A stretch of DNA of 64,000 nt from Phymatolithon calcareum (GCA_977006965.1 OZ345380.1:1302001-1366000); one strand, 5' to 3'. Positions 1 to 11,308 are shown, counted from the stretch's first letter. Program-made: numbers and translations. The notes: generated by a model from the sequence alone, not told the origin.

Positions 1-464
1 GCCCTAAACTCATCGACGTATCGAACGCTAATTTTCTGTGGCGGCCCTTCCTCCACTGGGCATTTCCTCAATCGATCGGCCTTTTCATGTCTTGCATCGC
101 AAAGCAGTTTGAAGTCGTCATTTGTATTCGCCTCATTTCTGCTTTCGTGCCCGAGACGCGCTTTCCCCTACACACAGGGATGCATTCGGTTCACTGAACA
201 GCGCAGACGATCGTCTCAATACTGTAGAGTATCAGAGTGTATGGAGAAGCTGATGAAGTTTTAGTCAAAACCTTCGACAAGTCTGCGCTTTTTATTGATA
301 CCGTAGTCCACTGTCCCGTGCAGTGAAAGTACGAGATAACAATGTGTCCAAAATTGTTCAAATAAGAATAATCCAAGTAGGCGAGATACAGTACACAGCC
401 GCAACCAAAATTGCGCGCAAGCCCCCATGCTTGCGCATTTCTAACCCTTTGTTCTCCATCCCTT
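1..464. other. Left-edge intergenic DNA, no gene seen
   Basis: Only short overlapping open frames with no recognisable domain occur here. It lies downstream of the exonuclease gene that ends at 465, so it would hold that gene's 3' UTR. Confidence 0.5.
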
Positions 465-1649
465 TCATTTCCGAGTTTCCTTCTCCACACACATTGAGCA
501 TGCATACCGTCTCTCTGGCACGCAATCAATGCGATGGATGGTGCGCGCGAGGTCTAGATTTCCGCATGCACGGTCTGTATGGTACAATCTTCCCGTGGGT
601 GCAATGAAGAACGAAGTGACCGACATAGCCGCATCATCTTCCGAACCCTGCTCTGCCGTTGACGGGTGCCAATTCACCGCACAGTAGCGGCACAGACGGC
701 GGTCAGCCGGCTGTTTTTCTACCGAATGAATGGTGGGCGAAAGTTCCAGAGCAACGCAGGCGCGGTTGTTGTGGAAGATATTCCCCGTGGGAATGAAGTG
801 GAAACGCACAGGCTCCTCCTCAGACTCTGATGTCTCCTCCATGACTGCGTCCTCATCCTCCGCCTCTGCCACCAGCGTTTGCATCTGCATGGTCGTCTCT
901 CCGGTCCTTTCTCCATCCCCGGCTTCATCAGCAGCTTCCTCCCCATGAATGGCGGCACGACGCTTGGCAGCCGCCGCCTCGATCATTTCACGGATGCGTT
1001 CTCCAGCCGCTCTCGTCGGCCCCAGTGTCCCGCTCTCCCTCTCCTTCGTCGCGAGGCATTCGTCTGCCTTTTCGAGAATTTTGCAAGTCGCCGCGACGTC
1101 GCACAATGCGCGATGAGCCTCTTCATTGACGATATTGAATCGCTCGGCGAGTTTCGCCAAACTTGCCGGCTCTCCGGGCCAGAGAACGTGTGCAACGTCG
1201 CGAAGGGAGCATGCAAAATCCCAGTCCGGGAAAGGTTCACCGATACGCGAGAGCTCCGCGCGCAGGAAACGGAGGTCGAAGGAGAGGTTATGGGCGACGA
1301 AAAGTGGACGGCCGCGGTTGGCAGAGATGTCGTTCACAAATTCTAAAAGGTCAGGCCATACCTGCGAAAACGTAGGCGAGTCTTGCATCATCTGGTTCGT
1401 GATTCCGTGCACGCGTGTTGCGGCGCGAGGCATCTTCACGCCGACGGGATGAATTAGGGAGGCGAAATTGTAGACGACGCATGTGGGCGCAGTGCAAGGT
1501 AACTCCTGAAGGGCTATTTCGACAAGATTGTTCTTCTCAGAGGAAAGACCGGTGGTTTCGGTGTCCCATACAAAAATTGGTCGCTGCGACGGACGAGCAA
1601 GGGTCTGAGGAGGGAGGCCCTGCGCTGTGTTGTGGTGCGTTCGCGACAT
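465..1649 (-). CDS. DEDDh 3'-5' exonuclease with two C-terminal Cys/His modules
   Basis: Predicted 394-residue DnaQ/TREX-like exonuclease that would remove nucleotides from 3' ends using two metal ions. Visible motifs are Exo I VWDTETTG (D29, E31), Exo II HNLSFD (D125) and Exo III HRALCDVAA (H179, D184), the complete DEDDh set. After the domain (about 25-195) comes an acidic linker (about 230-285), then two similar modules. Each begins with a G-x2-(F/Y)-H-x4-A-C pattern and ends in C-x2-C, so each could bind one zinc. The ATG at 1649 is preferred because it lies just before the domain; an upstream in-frame ATG at 1823 would add 58 residues with no similarity to a domain. Which DNA or RNA it trims cannot be told. 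The exonuclease call is firm; the zinc modules are inference from spacing. Confidence 0.85.
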   Translation of the reverse strand: MSRTHHNTAQGLPPQTLARPSQRPIFVWDTETTGLSSEKNNLVEIALQELPCTAPTCVVYNFASLIHPVGVKMPRAATRVHGITNQMMQDSPTFSQVWPDLLEFVNDISANRGRPLFVAHNLSFDLRFLRAELSRIGEPFPDWDFACSLRDVAHVLWPGEPASLAKLAERFNIVNEEAHRALCDVAATCKILEKADECLATKERESGTLGPTRAAGERIREMIEAAAAKRRAAIHGEEAADEAGDGERTGETTMQMQTLVAEAEDEDAVMEETSESEEEPVRFHFIPTGNIFHNNRACVALELSPTIHSVEKQPADRRLCRYCAVNWHPSTAEQGSEDDAAMSVTSFFIAPTGRLYHTDRACGNLDLARTIHRIDCVPERRYACSMCVEKETRK

Positions 1650-2978
1650 TTTGAGAGGTAGGAAGGGCGGAAGGAAGTGTGCAAAGCCAAGGTAAATTGT
1701 TTTTCTTCGGTGGTGCGCGTTGGGAGTGATAAATAGGTGCGTGGTGGCGGTGTGTCGTACAGTTTTAAACATGTTGATGATTTGGTTGCGCTTTCGCCGG
1801 TTGTTGTCCGTATTGTGAGGCAAGGTCGGTTAACGTTTTCAGTTGTGGCTGTTGGACGGTTCTGTTGATGCGCTTAGAATGGCTAACGCTTTGGTTGGTG
1901 CGCTTCGAACGAGATTACGGAGCGAAACGCTGCAAAGATTCAACGCCCTACTTCGTGAGTGCAAGCTCTGCATCGTCGCCTCTTCCGTGGAGACGCACAG
2001 GCCATCGCGGCGCCGTTGTCGATTCGAGAGATGATGCTGGACGCAGGGGGGTGGGGCGTAGTCACAAACATTGTTTGCACGTTCGTGTCCCTCCAGCAAG
2101 ACGACTGTTCGGGCTCGGTGAGATGAATTCAGAAGCCGCGAACCTTTCGTGCACGGACCGCGAGGATACCATGTCCCACATACCGATATCATAGCTACTG
2201 TAAGTGTCCATGGAGGTATGCTGATACGCGAAGCACTGATTGGTGCGCGAGTGTGCACAACGAGAGTATCCAGCAAATAGGATGTGATATTTCAATATAG
2301 TATCATAATTTTAATCAAATATTCAGATGGGAAGCACGTATGGGAGCACAAAGGATGGTGAGAGCTGCTGTTCAAGAAACGGCATTGATTTTTACGGTTC
2401 GTTATCTTGACTGGAATAAATGACGTACTGTCATCTACGTCGCGAGTCGGAAACTATCGTTCAAAGGGCTGCCGACAGAAGAGTATCTTGTGTAAAAAAT
2501 ACTGTACGAAGAACCCGACGTGGACAAAAGCCGCCATGTTGCACATGTGTAAATACTTACAGTCCTCGAACAAGTTAATCAATGTTTAGTATTGATTCAC
2601 TTGGAAGTGGATAACAGTTTGCAGGATACAATGGCCTCGCTAAAAGGGTGTCGAACTTCGACCACATCTCGAGTACGACTGGCACAACCTGCAGCCCTTG
2701 AAAGCATTTTATATAAGATTGCTCATCACAACTCTTCATGTACGAGAACCAGTTGTCGAAGACTTTAGTTGTCTACGGGATGAATCAGAGATTTTAATAC
2801 AACGCTGAGGTGCACTCAGCACCAACCATCGACATTTTGTGGACAGCTGGGTCGTCTTCAAAGCTGGCATAATTTCAATTTGAGGTCCTCTCGCAAAGCA
2901 ATGCAGTATGTCCCTTGCGAACAAAAGGAATTGCACCTCTCGGATATGGACGCTTAATTGTACATTTCTTCACACGAT
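1650..2978. other. Intergenic, no gene supported
   Basis: Open frames up to 145 residues occur on both strands but have no domain, no compositional signature and no plausible start context. The 1650-1850 part is probably the 5' leader of the exonuclease gene. Confidence 0.4.
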
Positions 2979-4241
2979 TTACATCTTTTTAATCTTCCCA
3001 AGTGCTGAGCAAGTCTTATGTCCAACCCTAACATAAGACTTGGCGCTTCCTCTCCAGAAACTCGCCCTTGAAAACGAAGATGTAAAAGAGACTATATGCA
3101 CCCCTGCGCCAAGTACTGCCATTTCCGCATGGGTCCGAAGAAAGATATCTTTGCCGCTCATCGTGTTGTTCTGCCACAGGTTATCCACATGCCGAAGTTC
3201 ATGTGAGAAATGGTGCACTTCAGTCGTGGGCATCATTTGATTCATTACGTTTCGGAAAACAGGCCTGAAGTCTGGCGTGTCTGTTGCAAGAAACACTTTG
3301 GGGCTTGAGTCCTCTAAATTTTTTGCCACCTTTTTCACATGTCTCACAAGGCATGTCGCAAGCGCTGTTTCTCTCCCTTTCCGATAGGAGAATCTGGGCA
3401 AATTTCCTTCTCCAATCCCGAACCCAACTCGCGCATGTACCGCAATGTATGGCCTTCGAACGTCTGCATTTCCGTTTCGTTCATTACTATGACATTTGCT
3501 TTTCGAATATTCTGTAACCGGACAGAGCCCGAAAAGCTTGTTTGCATTCTCCTGCCGTCGATCCATCTCTAAAGAAAACTGCAGGATCTTCCGTACTAAT
3601 TTTCTCGTGACTTCCTCAGAAAACTCTGGCATGTCAATGTTATACTTCTTTTGGTAAAGGCTCCTGAAATACGGCGCGATATAAGATCCGGTATTGATAC
3701 TCACATAAACGGTGTGGACAGGACTCTTCAACCTGTTGACGATGTCGTCATGACTAACGTCGCGTGATGCTGTTGATTCAAATCCAACACTTCCCTGTCC
3801 CAACGTTGAGTTTGGAGCATCATTCACAGGATCGTATATGAATCGAGCGACGCTTTCGTCACTCAGAATACTGCTAATTGGATACGGCTGTGTCCAATCG
3901 ATTAGAAACAGGCGCTCGGACTGAACAGCGTACACATATGCACGAATAAGTCGTCGATAATTATCACCGACTCCCGATTTATGTGCTCGAAAAACAACTT
4001 TTCGTGTTGCAGTTAGCCTGTGTGAAGCATGCCACTTGAGATAGCGATCAATCCAAAAGTACTCTGCAAAGCTTGACGGTGAAAGCACCGCATTTGACGA
4101 AGGCACTGTTCTCATAGTTCGTACTTGCCAACATACGATGCAGCCAGAAATGAGCAACACTACGCCGCCAATTCTCCACTGGAGCTTCATCCCGCTCTCT
4201 TGTCCGAGGATATAACATCGGTAATAGTGGTCATAGGACAA
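2979..4241 (-). CDS. Type II membrane glycosyltransferase, fucosyltransferase-like
   Basis: 420 residues, single exon. One hydrophobic segment at about 24-42, preceded by a short basic tail, gives a Golgi-type signal anchor with the catalytic part luminal. The sequence around 84-116 (RAHKSGVGDNYRRLIRAYVY, then a Leu-rich strand ending in IDW) and the C-terminal half with VHARVGFGIG (268-277), ATDTPDFRPVF (319-329), AEMAVLGAG (372-380) and the Ser-rich SFTSSFSRASFWRG (385-398) resemble GT-B fucosyltransferases of the O-FucT/alpha-1,6-FucT superfamily, in which an Arg in the VHxR motif binds GDP-sugar. Here that would be R271. The acceptor is unknown; a cell-wall or N-glycan role is a guess. 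A second start at M18 (4190) would still keep the anchor. No introns are needed. Confidence 0.6.
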   Translation of the reverse strand: MSYDHYYRCYILGQESGMKLQWRIGGVVLLISGCIVCWQVRTMRTVPSSNAVLSPSSFAEYFWIDRYLKWHASHRLTATRKVVFRAHKSGVGDNYRRLIRAYVYAVQSERLFLIDWTQPYPISSILSDESVARFIYDPVNDAPNSTLGQGSVGFESTASRDVSHDDIVNRLKSPVHTVYVSINTGSYIAPYFRSLYQKKYNIDMPEFSEEVTRKLVRKILQFSLEMDRRQENANKLFGLCPVTEYSKSKCHSNERNGNADVRRPYIAVHARVGFGIGEGNLPRFSYRKGRETALATCLVRHVKKVAKNLEDSSPKVFLATDTPDFRPVFRNVMNQMMPTTEVHHFSHELRHVDNLWQNNTMSGKDIFLRTHAEMAVLGAGVHIVSFTSSFSRASFWRGSAKSYVRVGHKTCSALGKIKKM

Positions 4242-4893
4242 GAGTTGGCAGGTCGTCCGTTATGAACATTTAGTGAGCTATTTTATCCGCATATTATCAC
4301 CTTAGAAGCACGGGTCACCCCCAATTACCATCCTATCCGAACGTCAACCTGTGGGGACATGACAAAGTAAATTGATTTCCAGGGCAATGAAGATCTTTTC
4401 AAGGTTTTCTTTCCCACGTCTTCGAAGAAATTTTGGTGCAGTAGCTTTCTGAATTTGCCCGAAATGGACCACTTCCGAGACTCAATTACCTGTCGTGTCC
4501 GAGCCGAAGCGCTCTAACCGTATGATGAAGAGGACCTAGCGAATGTGGCAGTTAGAACCTTAGTTTGGCCCGACGGCACGCAGTCAATGTTTTTTGCTTT
4601 TCGTAAGCACCCTAACTCCAGCTCTGGGACAAAAGTGTTGAACGGGCCTTTTCCACGGGGATAGCAAAAGTTCTTGTACACTTTGCCAAACCTTCATCTC
4701 TTCTCACCGTCTCCCTAACTGCGCAAAACCTCTCCGAAAGTCACCTGAGGACAAAACTCCAGCTGAGCACTTCTTTTACATCAACGACTATGATACTGAT
4801 TCTCTTCTCTCTCCCAACGTCTCTTTCCTTCACCGCGTGTACAAAATCATCCAAGAATCAAACAACCAACCAACCATAACCCATGCATCGCCC
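4242..4893. other. Intergenic, no gene supported
   Basis: About 650 bp between two genes on the minus strand. The part near 4242 is the likely promoter and leader of the glycosyltransferase; 4800-4893 is the 3' side of the ARID gene. No repeat or RNA gene was recognised. Confidence 0.4.
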
Positions 4894-7800
4894 TCACATC
4901 TCACCTTGTTCCTGCCCCACAACAATTTCATCAAACCCAATCCTCTCCCCAATCCCATGACATTCCGTACCTGCAATATCCGTCCCATCAACAAAAAGAT
5001 CCGCCACAATTTCCCTCACAACCTCCAGCACATTCTGCGGCACCGCCCGACAAGCCTCCAAAAACCGATCCGCAAACTCCACAAGCGGCTGAATACGATG
5101 CAGCACCACAAGCGCCGCATCCCCAAACGACGGCGCCTGTGCCATCGCCATCCTCCCTATAAGCGCCCCCACAAACGGCCCATGCGCACGCGCACGCCAT
5201 CCACATCTAGACGCCAGCGTATACGCCAAAAACTGCGTCTGCACCACATGACCCTCCAACGCTCCCCTTCCCTCCCCGGCAATAACTGCCGCCACAAGGT
5301 CCAGCGTCGGCTCCGCGCCCTCGGCGTCCTGTTCGAACCGTCGTGCAAACCCGTTAAGCGCCGTGATGCCCCGGCGTGCAAACTCATCCGCTCTCGCCAT
5401 TGCAACCGCATCGTCTTCATCGACCGATACAGCACGCGCAAGCACGACGCGCGCAAGCCATCCCGCAACCAGATCGCCCACAACCGGCCCTGCATCCGCG
5501 CAGTGTGCGACGCGTTCGAGCACGTCCCACACCGCCGTCTCCACCTCTGTGTTTGCGGCCGGATGCGCGAGCACGCCGCACAGCGCTCGTCCCGTGCGCT
5601 CGTGCGCCGCCACCTGCGCTCGCGCTCCGGGCTCGACGGACAGGCCGTCCAGCAGCGCTGCCGAGCAGTACGCGCTGGTGACGAGGAGGGCGTCGCGTTC
5701 GCCGGACGCGCGGCAGGGGGCGGTGCTGGCGGGGGGGAGGATGAGAAATTTTTCGTGGCGTTCCAAGGAACGACGGTCCAGTACTTGGGCGCGGTAGTCG
5801 TGCAGACGGTGGAGGAGACCGGAGATTAGGCCGTTGGCGGCGATGTTGTGCGCGAGAATGGGACGACAGGGGCCGTCGGCGGTGGCGAATTTGCCTAGGA
5901 CGTCGAAGAGGAGGGAGAAGGCGGGACGGAGGGTTACCGGGTCGCCGATTAGGATGCGGTAGGCGAGACGGTAGTGGTTGCGGTCGGTGGAGAGTGCGTT
6001 TTCTGAGGAGAGTTTTGCGGAGGAGCATTCAAAGCAATGGGCGATGGCGATTAGGACGACATCGACTCCGGTTTTAACTAGTGTGGTGCAATCAGAAAAG
6101 AAAGAAGAAGAAGAAGAAGAAAGAACACTTAGTTAATACTTTTGTTCACCTTTAAACGCTATCCAAATGCGGGTTAAGGCCCGCTGTGGGACATAGATGT
6201 GTTTGTAAAGTTTTTGACTTCATGGGGAGCAAGTGCTACTTATATCAGAGCGTGAAGCCGTCCGCCCACCAGAAACTCCTGTCCAGATGCGGCGCGGTGG
6301 GCATCATTGAATCCGGCTGGCGTGACGGTGTCATTCTGCTGAGGGGCGCGGTCGAAGGAAAATGGGTTCTCACCTTCACGTTTCTCATCAAGTGCCTGGG
6401 CAGCGTCGATAAAAGCTTGATAATTCTGCTCCTGTACCACCTGACGCGCCCACTCCGGCAGCGCGTAATGTCCGCGCGGGTTGTTCGAAACGAGTGACAT
6501 ATAATGCTCCGGGGATAGGGTGTACTCTACGGGTGCACATGTTCCTGCGGCGACGTCGGTGGGTAGATGCAAACGGGCGCGTTTGCTGGGCGTCATTCCA
6601 TCATGTGAGACGGCTCCGACGGCCGTGGCGGAGAGGCGGAGATGTGCCTCTTCATTGCTGTCAACAAATGCGGGAGTATCCGTAAGATAAGGCGGCGGAG
6701 TGGCTGGAAGCGTAGGCATAGGCATGTGACGTTTACGATCATCGGACAGACGACGTTTGAGATTGTTATTGTTCCGATTGCGTATTTTCTCACGCTCCTT
6801 CTCCGCGGATACGATCATCTTGATGTTGACACTGCGTGATGGATTAGCAGGATAGATATCAAACACTAGTTTCTGTTCATAGTGGAACAGAAGACGTGTG
6901 TATGCGTTCTTGAGTACGAAGGCGGCACTAGTGCATGATTTGGGGAGTTCGAGCTGCTGTCCGACGATTCGAAAGGCGCGTTTCTTGACGACGTTTTGCA
7001 CACCACCTAGTAGAAGAACTTCACGGGCAAGATTGTAAAGATCGAGAGGCCCGCCACCAATGACAGGGATTTTGTAATTAGAGTGATCGATTTCAACGAG
7101 AAATTCATGCAAATCGCGACGAAAGGCCTCCTTGCGAGACAGATTACCTGCACCTATGTCGATCATCTTGCGAGATACCATCTTGACTCCGAGGAGAGTT
7201 ACGGCAATACTGAACGGATTGTCGGTGGGGAGATGACCGGTGATGACGGTATGACGACCGGATTTCTGCAGCGGATTGTCAACCTCACCCATTGTGGAAG
7301 CGTCCACGCGACCGACTTGGGCGGATCCGGTGTCGCCATCATCGAGATCGTCGTGGTCGGGGGCGGAGGACGAGGTGGGATTGGCGGACGGATAGTCTTG
7401 CGACGTGGGGGAGAGATGGTAGTGCAGAGAGGGATCTGTCGGGCCCTGCTGCTGCGTATGGTGGTTGACCGTGGAATGGGGATCAACTTGATCGAACAGA
7501 GTGTGCTCGTGATCATCTTCTGCGGAAAACTGAAATATGGTCTGGGTAGGCTCGAACTGCACGGGGTGGTGGTTTGACTGGTGCGCAATGTGGGGATTGT
7601 TCTGAGTCTCGGGATTGTGCTGATTGTAAGCATGATCTTCTTGATTGGTGTGAATGTCTTGAGTGTGTTCAAAAGCCGGTGACTTTGACGATTGGGCGAC
7701 GTGAGCAGTGGGTGGAATGAATTCATGATCGTGCGTGGGCATGTGTGTTTGAGTGTTGGATTGAGCGACGACAGTGTCCGAGTTATTTTGTTCCGGAAGA

Positions 7801-7895
7801 ATGAAGGCGATTGAATTAGGGTCCTCGTGCACAATGTTGTGAGTAGCACTCTGGGAAACCTCATCGTCCGGATTGGAATGGAGCGAATCGGTCAT
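4894..7895 (-). CDS. ARID-domain protein with helical C-terminus (Swi1/ARID1-like), three exons
   Basis: Proposed model: complement(join(4894..6077, 6150..6183, 6270..7895)), 947 residues. Exon 1 alone is an open frame of 551 codons with a His/Gln/Asn-rich N-terminus (1-200), an ARID/BRIGHT DNA-binding domain (about 258-345; core KIPVIGGGPLDLYNLAREV) and a basic stretch near 375-395. Exon 3 is a long open frame with no ATG before its domain-like part. A (CTT)n polypyrimidine tract ending in CACTAG on the minus strand (AG at 6079-6078) marks its 3' splice site. A 34-nt microexon (6150-6183) with GTGAAC donor and CCCACAG acceptor keeps the frame, and a GTGGGC donor at 6269 joins it to the ARID exon. 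The introns are 86 and 72 bp. The C-terminal 390 residues are Leu/Ala-rich helices, ARM-like. ARID plus C-terminal ARM repeats is the architecture of SWI/SNF subunits Swi1/ARID1/ARID2. The ARID is firm, the join is inferred, and the 6269 donor is weak. Confidence 0.6.
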
Positions 7896-9023
7896 GTTTC
7901 AAATCGGTGAAACAATTCTGTGCAGATAGCTGTGTCGGGACCGGGGTTGGGCTGCACGGCCAAGACGGCGAACTCCGAAATGGGAAAGATTGTGAGAACT
8001 CAGTTCGCATGAAAGTGGAAAGGTGAATAGTATAGCGAATGTGTTTGAGAGTGGTGAACAGTTAAACTGTTAGAGTGAAAGAAAGAAAGAAAGTTGGAAT
8101 TGTAGAGAATGCACTAGTGCAAAGGTGGATTGGCACTTGTAGCACGACGGCGGTGGTCAATATATGAGGTGTTTGGCGAAAAAACGAGCGTCTCCCTCGG
8201 ATGCAGGCAGGGAAAGCTTGCACAGGAATCTCCGCGGCCGGCCAAGCAGTTGTTGTTCTCAGTGAAGATCGGCGATGATACGGGCGGGGGTGATAGCCGT
8301 GACGTGGTGTGATGATGTTATGTGTCGGTCGCGTGGGGGGCGCGACGGTTGTTGATAGGCTGGTAGAAAGTGTCACTTGAGGGCACGTTTGGAAGTGTGT
8401 GTAAGTGCGGAGGGACGATCGGCGGGGGAGCGGATGAGGCGGAAAGTCGTGAATTGAACCACTTTGCAAATAACTATTAACTAAGTTTACTTATTTGCCC
8501 TCATGGATCAAATGAAGGGCTCATTCCGGGGATGAGAGGTGCAGTGTCGGCTATGTTATGACACAGGGCGCGACAGCGCTGGCCGTCACACGCGGGGGAC
8601 GCGTTGGCATATTGCGCGGCAACTGACCACAGACGGATGTTAACAAGCGATGCCGCGCGTGGGACGGGGGCAATCAATGATGATGCTAATTTACTCTTCA
8701 CGCCGCCCGCTCGCACCCCTGGCTCGTCATTGAATGACGTGCAGTGACGGCGGTTGATCGCGCGGAATTGAACGGGCTGGTAATCACGCCGCGTCACGCG
8801 CGCCCCTGCCTACATATCATGCTCATTGAATGACCGTCCAATATACAGCTTGATTTGCGCTAAAATATTATCGCTCTTCTGCGCATTTACGCGATTTACC
8901 ACAATTTAACAAATCCCACGACCGCCAGTGGCGGCCATCCCCTCCTCTCCCCTCCCAAAATTACCACCTTGTTCCTCCGGAGACCGTCCGTCCGTCGGAG
9001 AACAAAAGTCACATCTACCGACA
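7896..9023. other. Intergenic, divergent promoter region
   Basis: It lies between the minus-strand ARID gene and the plus-strand ABM gene, so it should hold both promoters. A GAAA-type microsatellite is at about 8078-8095. Many open frames here are short and of skewed composition. No gene recognised. Confidence 0.4.
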
Positions 9024-9048
9024 CCGACCGACCGACCGACCGACCGAC
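9024..9048. repeat. (CGAC)n microsatellite
   Basis: Six consecutive copies of the tetranucleotide CGAC/ACCG with a broken edge, in the probable 5' leader of the gene at 9403. Confidence 0.85.
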
Positions 9049-9402
9049 ACCGTCTTGCGAGGCGGCGCGGCACGCGGCGCTGAATCCCACGAACGGTCGC
9101 AGCGCATCACGCAATCATCGTTCGTTCGTTCATGCCACATCTGCGAAGATCATGAAAAGAGCACAACCTCCTTGCTTACACCGTCCCACTTGTCCCGAAC
9201 CATTACAGTCAACCCCGTCTTACAGACCCTTTCGCCACGTGTCATCTCCGACAAACGATCGATCGCCTGCATCACCCCGATCGGGCGAGATCGATCTCGC
9301 CATCAATTCGTCATTCATCGTGTGTGTAGTAGTAGTGCTGTACCGAGATCTCCAACAGCCGCGCCACCTCGCATCTACCGCCACCGCCACCGCTCCGTCG
9401 TC

Positions 9403-10044
9403 ATGCCGCGCCGGGTCGTCGTGAACGGGCGCCAACCATCCTTCGTCCCCGCACCGCCACTTCGACCGCGGTCCTCGCCGCGTCTCGCATCGCGCGTCGT
9501 GCCGCGCTGCGCCGTCGCCGGCGGACGCGGCGACTTCAGCGACCCCGAATCCATCACGTCGTTTGACAAACTGGCAGTGCATGTGTGGGACAAAATATTC
9601 GGTGCACGCCATGCAAATCGTTCGAAAAACGATCCCACCCCTATATCCTCACCGGTTACAAGTTTCGGCGCTTCGAACGGTGAATGGCGATACATTTTAA
9701 GTACAACGGTGATAACACATCCAGATAGTGAGAAGCGTATGGCTGCAATGCTTGCAGATTTGTCCGAAACTGCCGATGCTTGCGGTGTGCTCACACGGGC
9801 TGTCAACCAGGATCCGGAATCACGTGATACGTTTCTCGTGCTTGAGCGATTTTCGTCACAGAGTGATATGATGCGCTACCAAAAGTCGGAACAGTATCAG
9901 ACTTTCATTCGAGATGCGCAACCATTGCTTGCGAAACCTATGGGCGTTTATCTTTGCAAGGAACAGGACGGTAAAATCACACCGGGCTATTATCCATTCG
10001 GACCGTGTGGGGAAGGCGGGCGTGATGATATGGTTTTCCGATAG
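9403..10044 (+). CDS. Antibiotic biosynthesis monooxygenase (ABM)-fold protein with transit-like N-terminus
   Basis: 213 residues from the ATG at 9403; the frame stays open upstream to 9055 but that part is basic, low-complexity leader. Residues 1-45 are rich in Arg, Ser, Pro and Ala with almost no acidic residues, like a plastid or mitochondrial transit peptide. Residues about 93-175 look like a dimeric alpha/beta-barrel ABM domain: a first strand (WRYILSTTVI), a helix with SEKRMAAMLADL, a strand FLVLERFSS, then a helix QYQTFIRDAQPLL. Members range from quinol monooxygenases to non-enzymatic sensors, so activity cannot be assigned. The C-terminal tail rich in Gly and Asp is not part of the domain. 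The gene is divergent from the ARID gene. Confidence 0.55.
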   Translation: MPRRVVVNGRQPSFVPAPPLRPRSSPRLASRVVPRCAVAGGRGDFSDPESITSFDKLAVHVWDKIFGARHANRSKNDPTPISSPVTSFGASNGEWRYILSTTVITHPDSEKRMAAMLADLSETADACGVLTRAVNQDPESRDTFLVLERFSSQSDMMRYQKSEQYQTFIRDAQPLLAKPMGVYLCKEQDGKITPGYYPFGPCGEGGRDDMVFR

Positions 10045-10851
10045 ATTGTGGCGTTGGTGGATTCATTCTTTCGGTGTCCAGTTGCTTGAATATTTTGGTG
10101 CGACCATGTGTGTCTGTTGCTCACAGTGTTTGGCTTCCGTGGAGAGTGAGTTGGCGGTAACTTTGTCCCGGGACGGGTGTTGGCGACTGCGAATACGGTT
10201 CTTTGTGTCATGAACATGACATTTCTTTCTCTGAAATTATCACTATGAAGCCAGCATTTCCTGTCCTGAAATTATCAAGTAACTCCACTACATTGGGACA
10301 TTCTTGATCGTGATCTTTTAGAACACGGAATGAAAATCACTCTCCGTCTTTAACAGTTGATTCTAAACGCCCCTTCTTCCCGATCTCAACCAACCATTCC
10401 AAGTACTGTAGACTCATTCTATGTTTATATTGCTCTCTACATTGCGTTAAATGCGCAGTACGGCTATTCAGATGCACGTGAAATCGCACCGACTCCTCTA
10501 ACAATCAGAAGACGAGCCAAAAATTTTCGAATCACTACAGTACTGTACTGCGCATTCTTTCCCAGGGACCTTGTTTGAAAAGAGCTTTGTCTTCACCTCA
10601 ACTGTCGACCTGCTAAACTTCAATACCGCGTGATACAGGGACATGCATTTGCTCGCTCGGGCTATTTTCGTATCCTCACTCACAACATTCTTGGCACTTT
10701 GGCTTCCATCGACGAAAAATGATTTACAGTTTGTCACCTTGAGGTTCGCTTTCTCCGTATAGTGAATCTGTACACCTGCGTCGCATCAGTGAAAATCCCA
10801 ACAAGAGTGTTCTTCTCGTCAAATTAAAAGCTTTCAATTTTCCTGCTCATT
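10045..10851. other. Intergenic between convergent genes
   Basis: About 800 bp separate the stop of the ABM gene and the stop of the NAA38-like gene. It must contain both 3' UTRs. No domain-bearing frame or RNA gene seen. Confidence 0.4.
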
Positions 10852-11199
10852 TCACAGGATCGAGGGCGCTCCTGGGGCACCATCCTTTCTTAGGGAAAGG
10901 TCACCAAAGACTTGCGCGGTCGAGCCGACGTCGTTGCGGACGCTTACTGAGACAATGGCATCGCCGGGTGCCAGCACGAGACCTAGTCTGGTGGGCTTTC
11001 TGCCGCCAGTGGGCGACGGAATCTGCACAGCGTTTGCGAGTATCATGTTGCCCAGGTTGTCAAAACATTCCAGTTTTCCCTCCACAACGCGTTCATCTGA
11101 CAGCGTCACTCGCAACACACGATTCAGCCAGCCACGCACTTGCTCCACAGCGTCGCGCGCGGTGCCGCCCATGACTCGATCGTTTGGGGGTTTACTCAA
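10852..11199 (-). CDS. NAA38: Lsm-fold protein, NatC auxiliary subunit NAA38-like
   Basis: 115 residues, single exon. The Sm1 motif is in WLNRVLRVTLSDERVVEGKL followed by CFDNLGNMILANA (about 24-57), and Sm2 in RLGLVLAPGDAIVSVSV (about 71-87). The Gly in the Sm1 loop and the LGL..(A/V)PG..IVS pattern of Sm2 are typical of the LSMD1/NAA38 group and unlike canonical LSm2-8, which carry RG(K/N) in Sm2. In the NatC complex NAA38 helps NAA30/NAA35 acetylate N-terminal Met followed by hydrophobic residues, co-translationally in the cytosol. Its length matches that family. A distant canonical LSm is the alternative. Confidence 0.7.
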   Translation of the reverse strand: MSKPPNDRVMGGTARDAVEQVRGWLNRVLRVTLSDERVVEGKLECFDNLGNMILANAVQIPSPTGGRKPTRLGLVLAPGDAIVSVSVRNDVGSTAQVFGDLSLRKDGAPGAPSIL

Positions 11200-11280
11200 G
11201 GGTAGATCGGGCAGATGGTTGTCGAGTGTTGTAGTATATGATATGGACAGGTTTCTGGCACCGAACGTTCGGCGTCAGAG

Positions 11281-11308
11281 AAACTGATTTGTTCGAACAA
11301 ATCAGTTT
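11281..11308. repeat. Perfect 28-bp palindrome
   Basis: The 14-base arm AAACTGATTTGTTC is followed directly by its exact reverse complement with no spacer. It lies about 80 bp upstream of the NAA38-like start. A shorter palindrome, CCGAACGTTCGG, lies at 11261-11272. Confidence 0.9.

Noticed and set aside
1839-2276. 145-codon minus frame
   Set aside because: No similarity to any family known to me and no coding-like composition.
4837-5829. 330-codon plus-strand frame
   Set aside because: Antisense to the helical exon of the ARID gene; Arg/His/Pro composition typical of the complement of GC-rich coding DNA.
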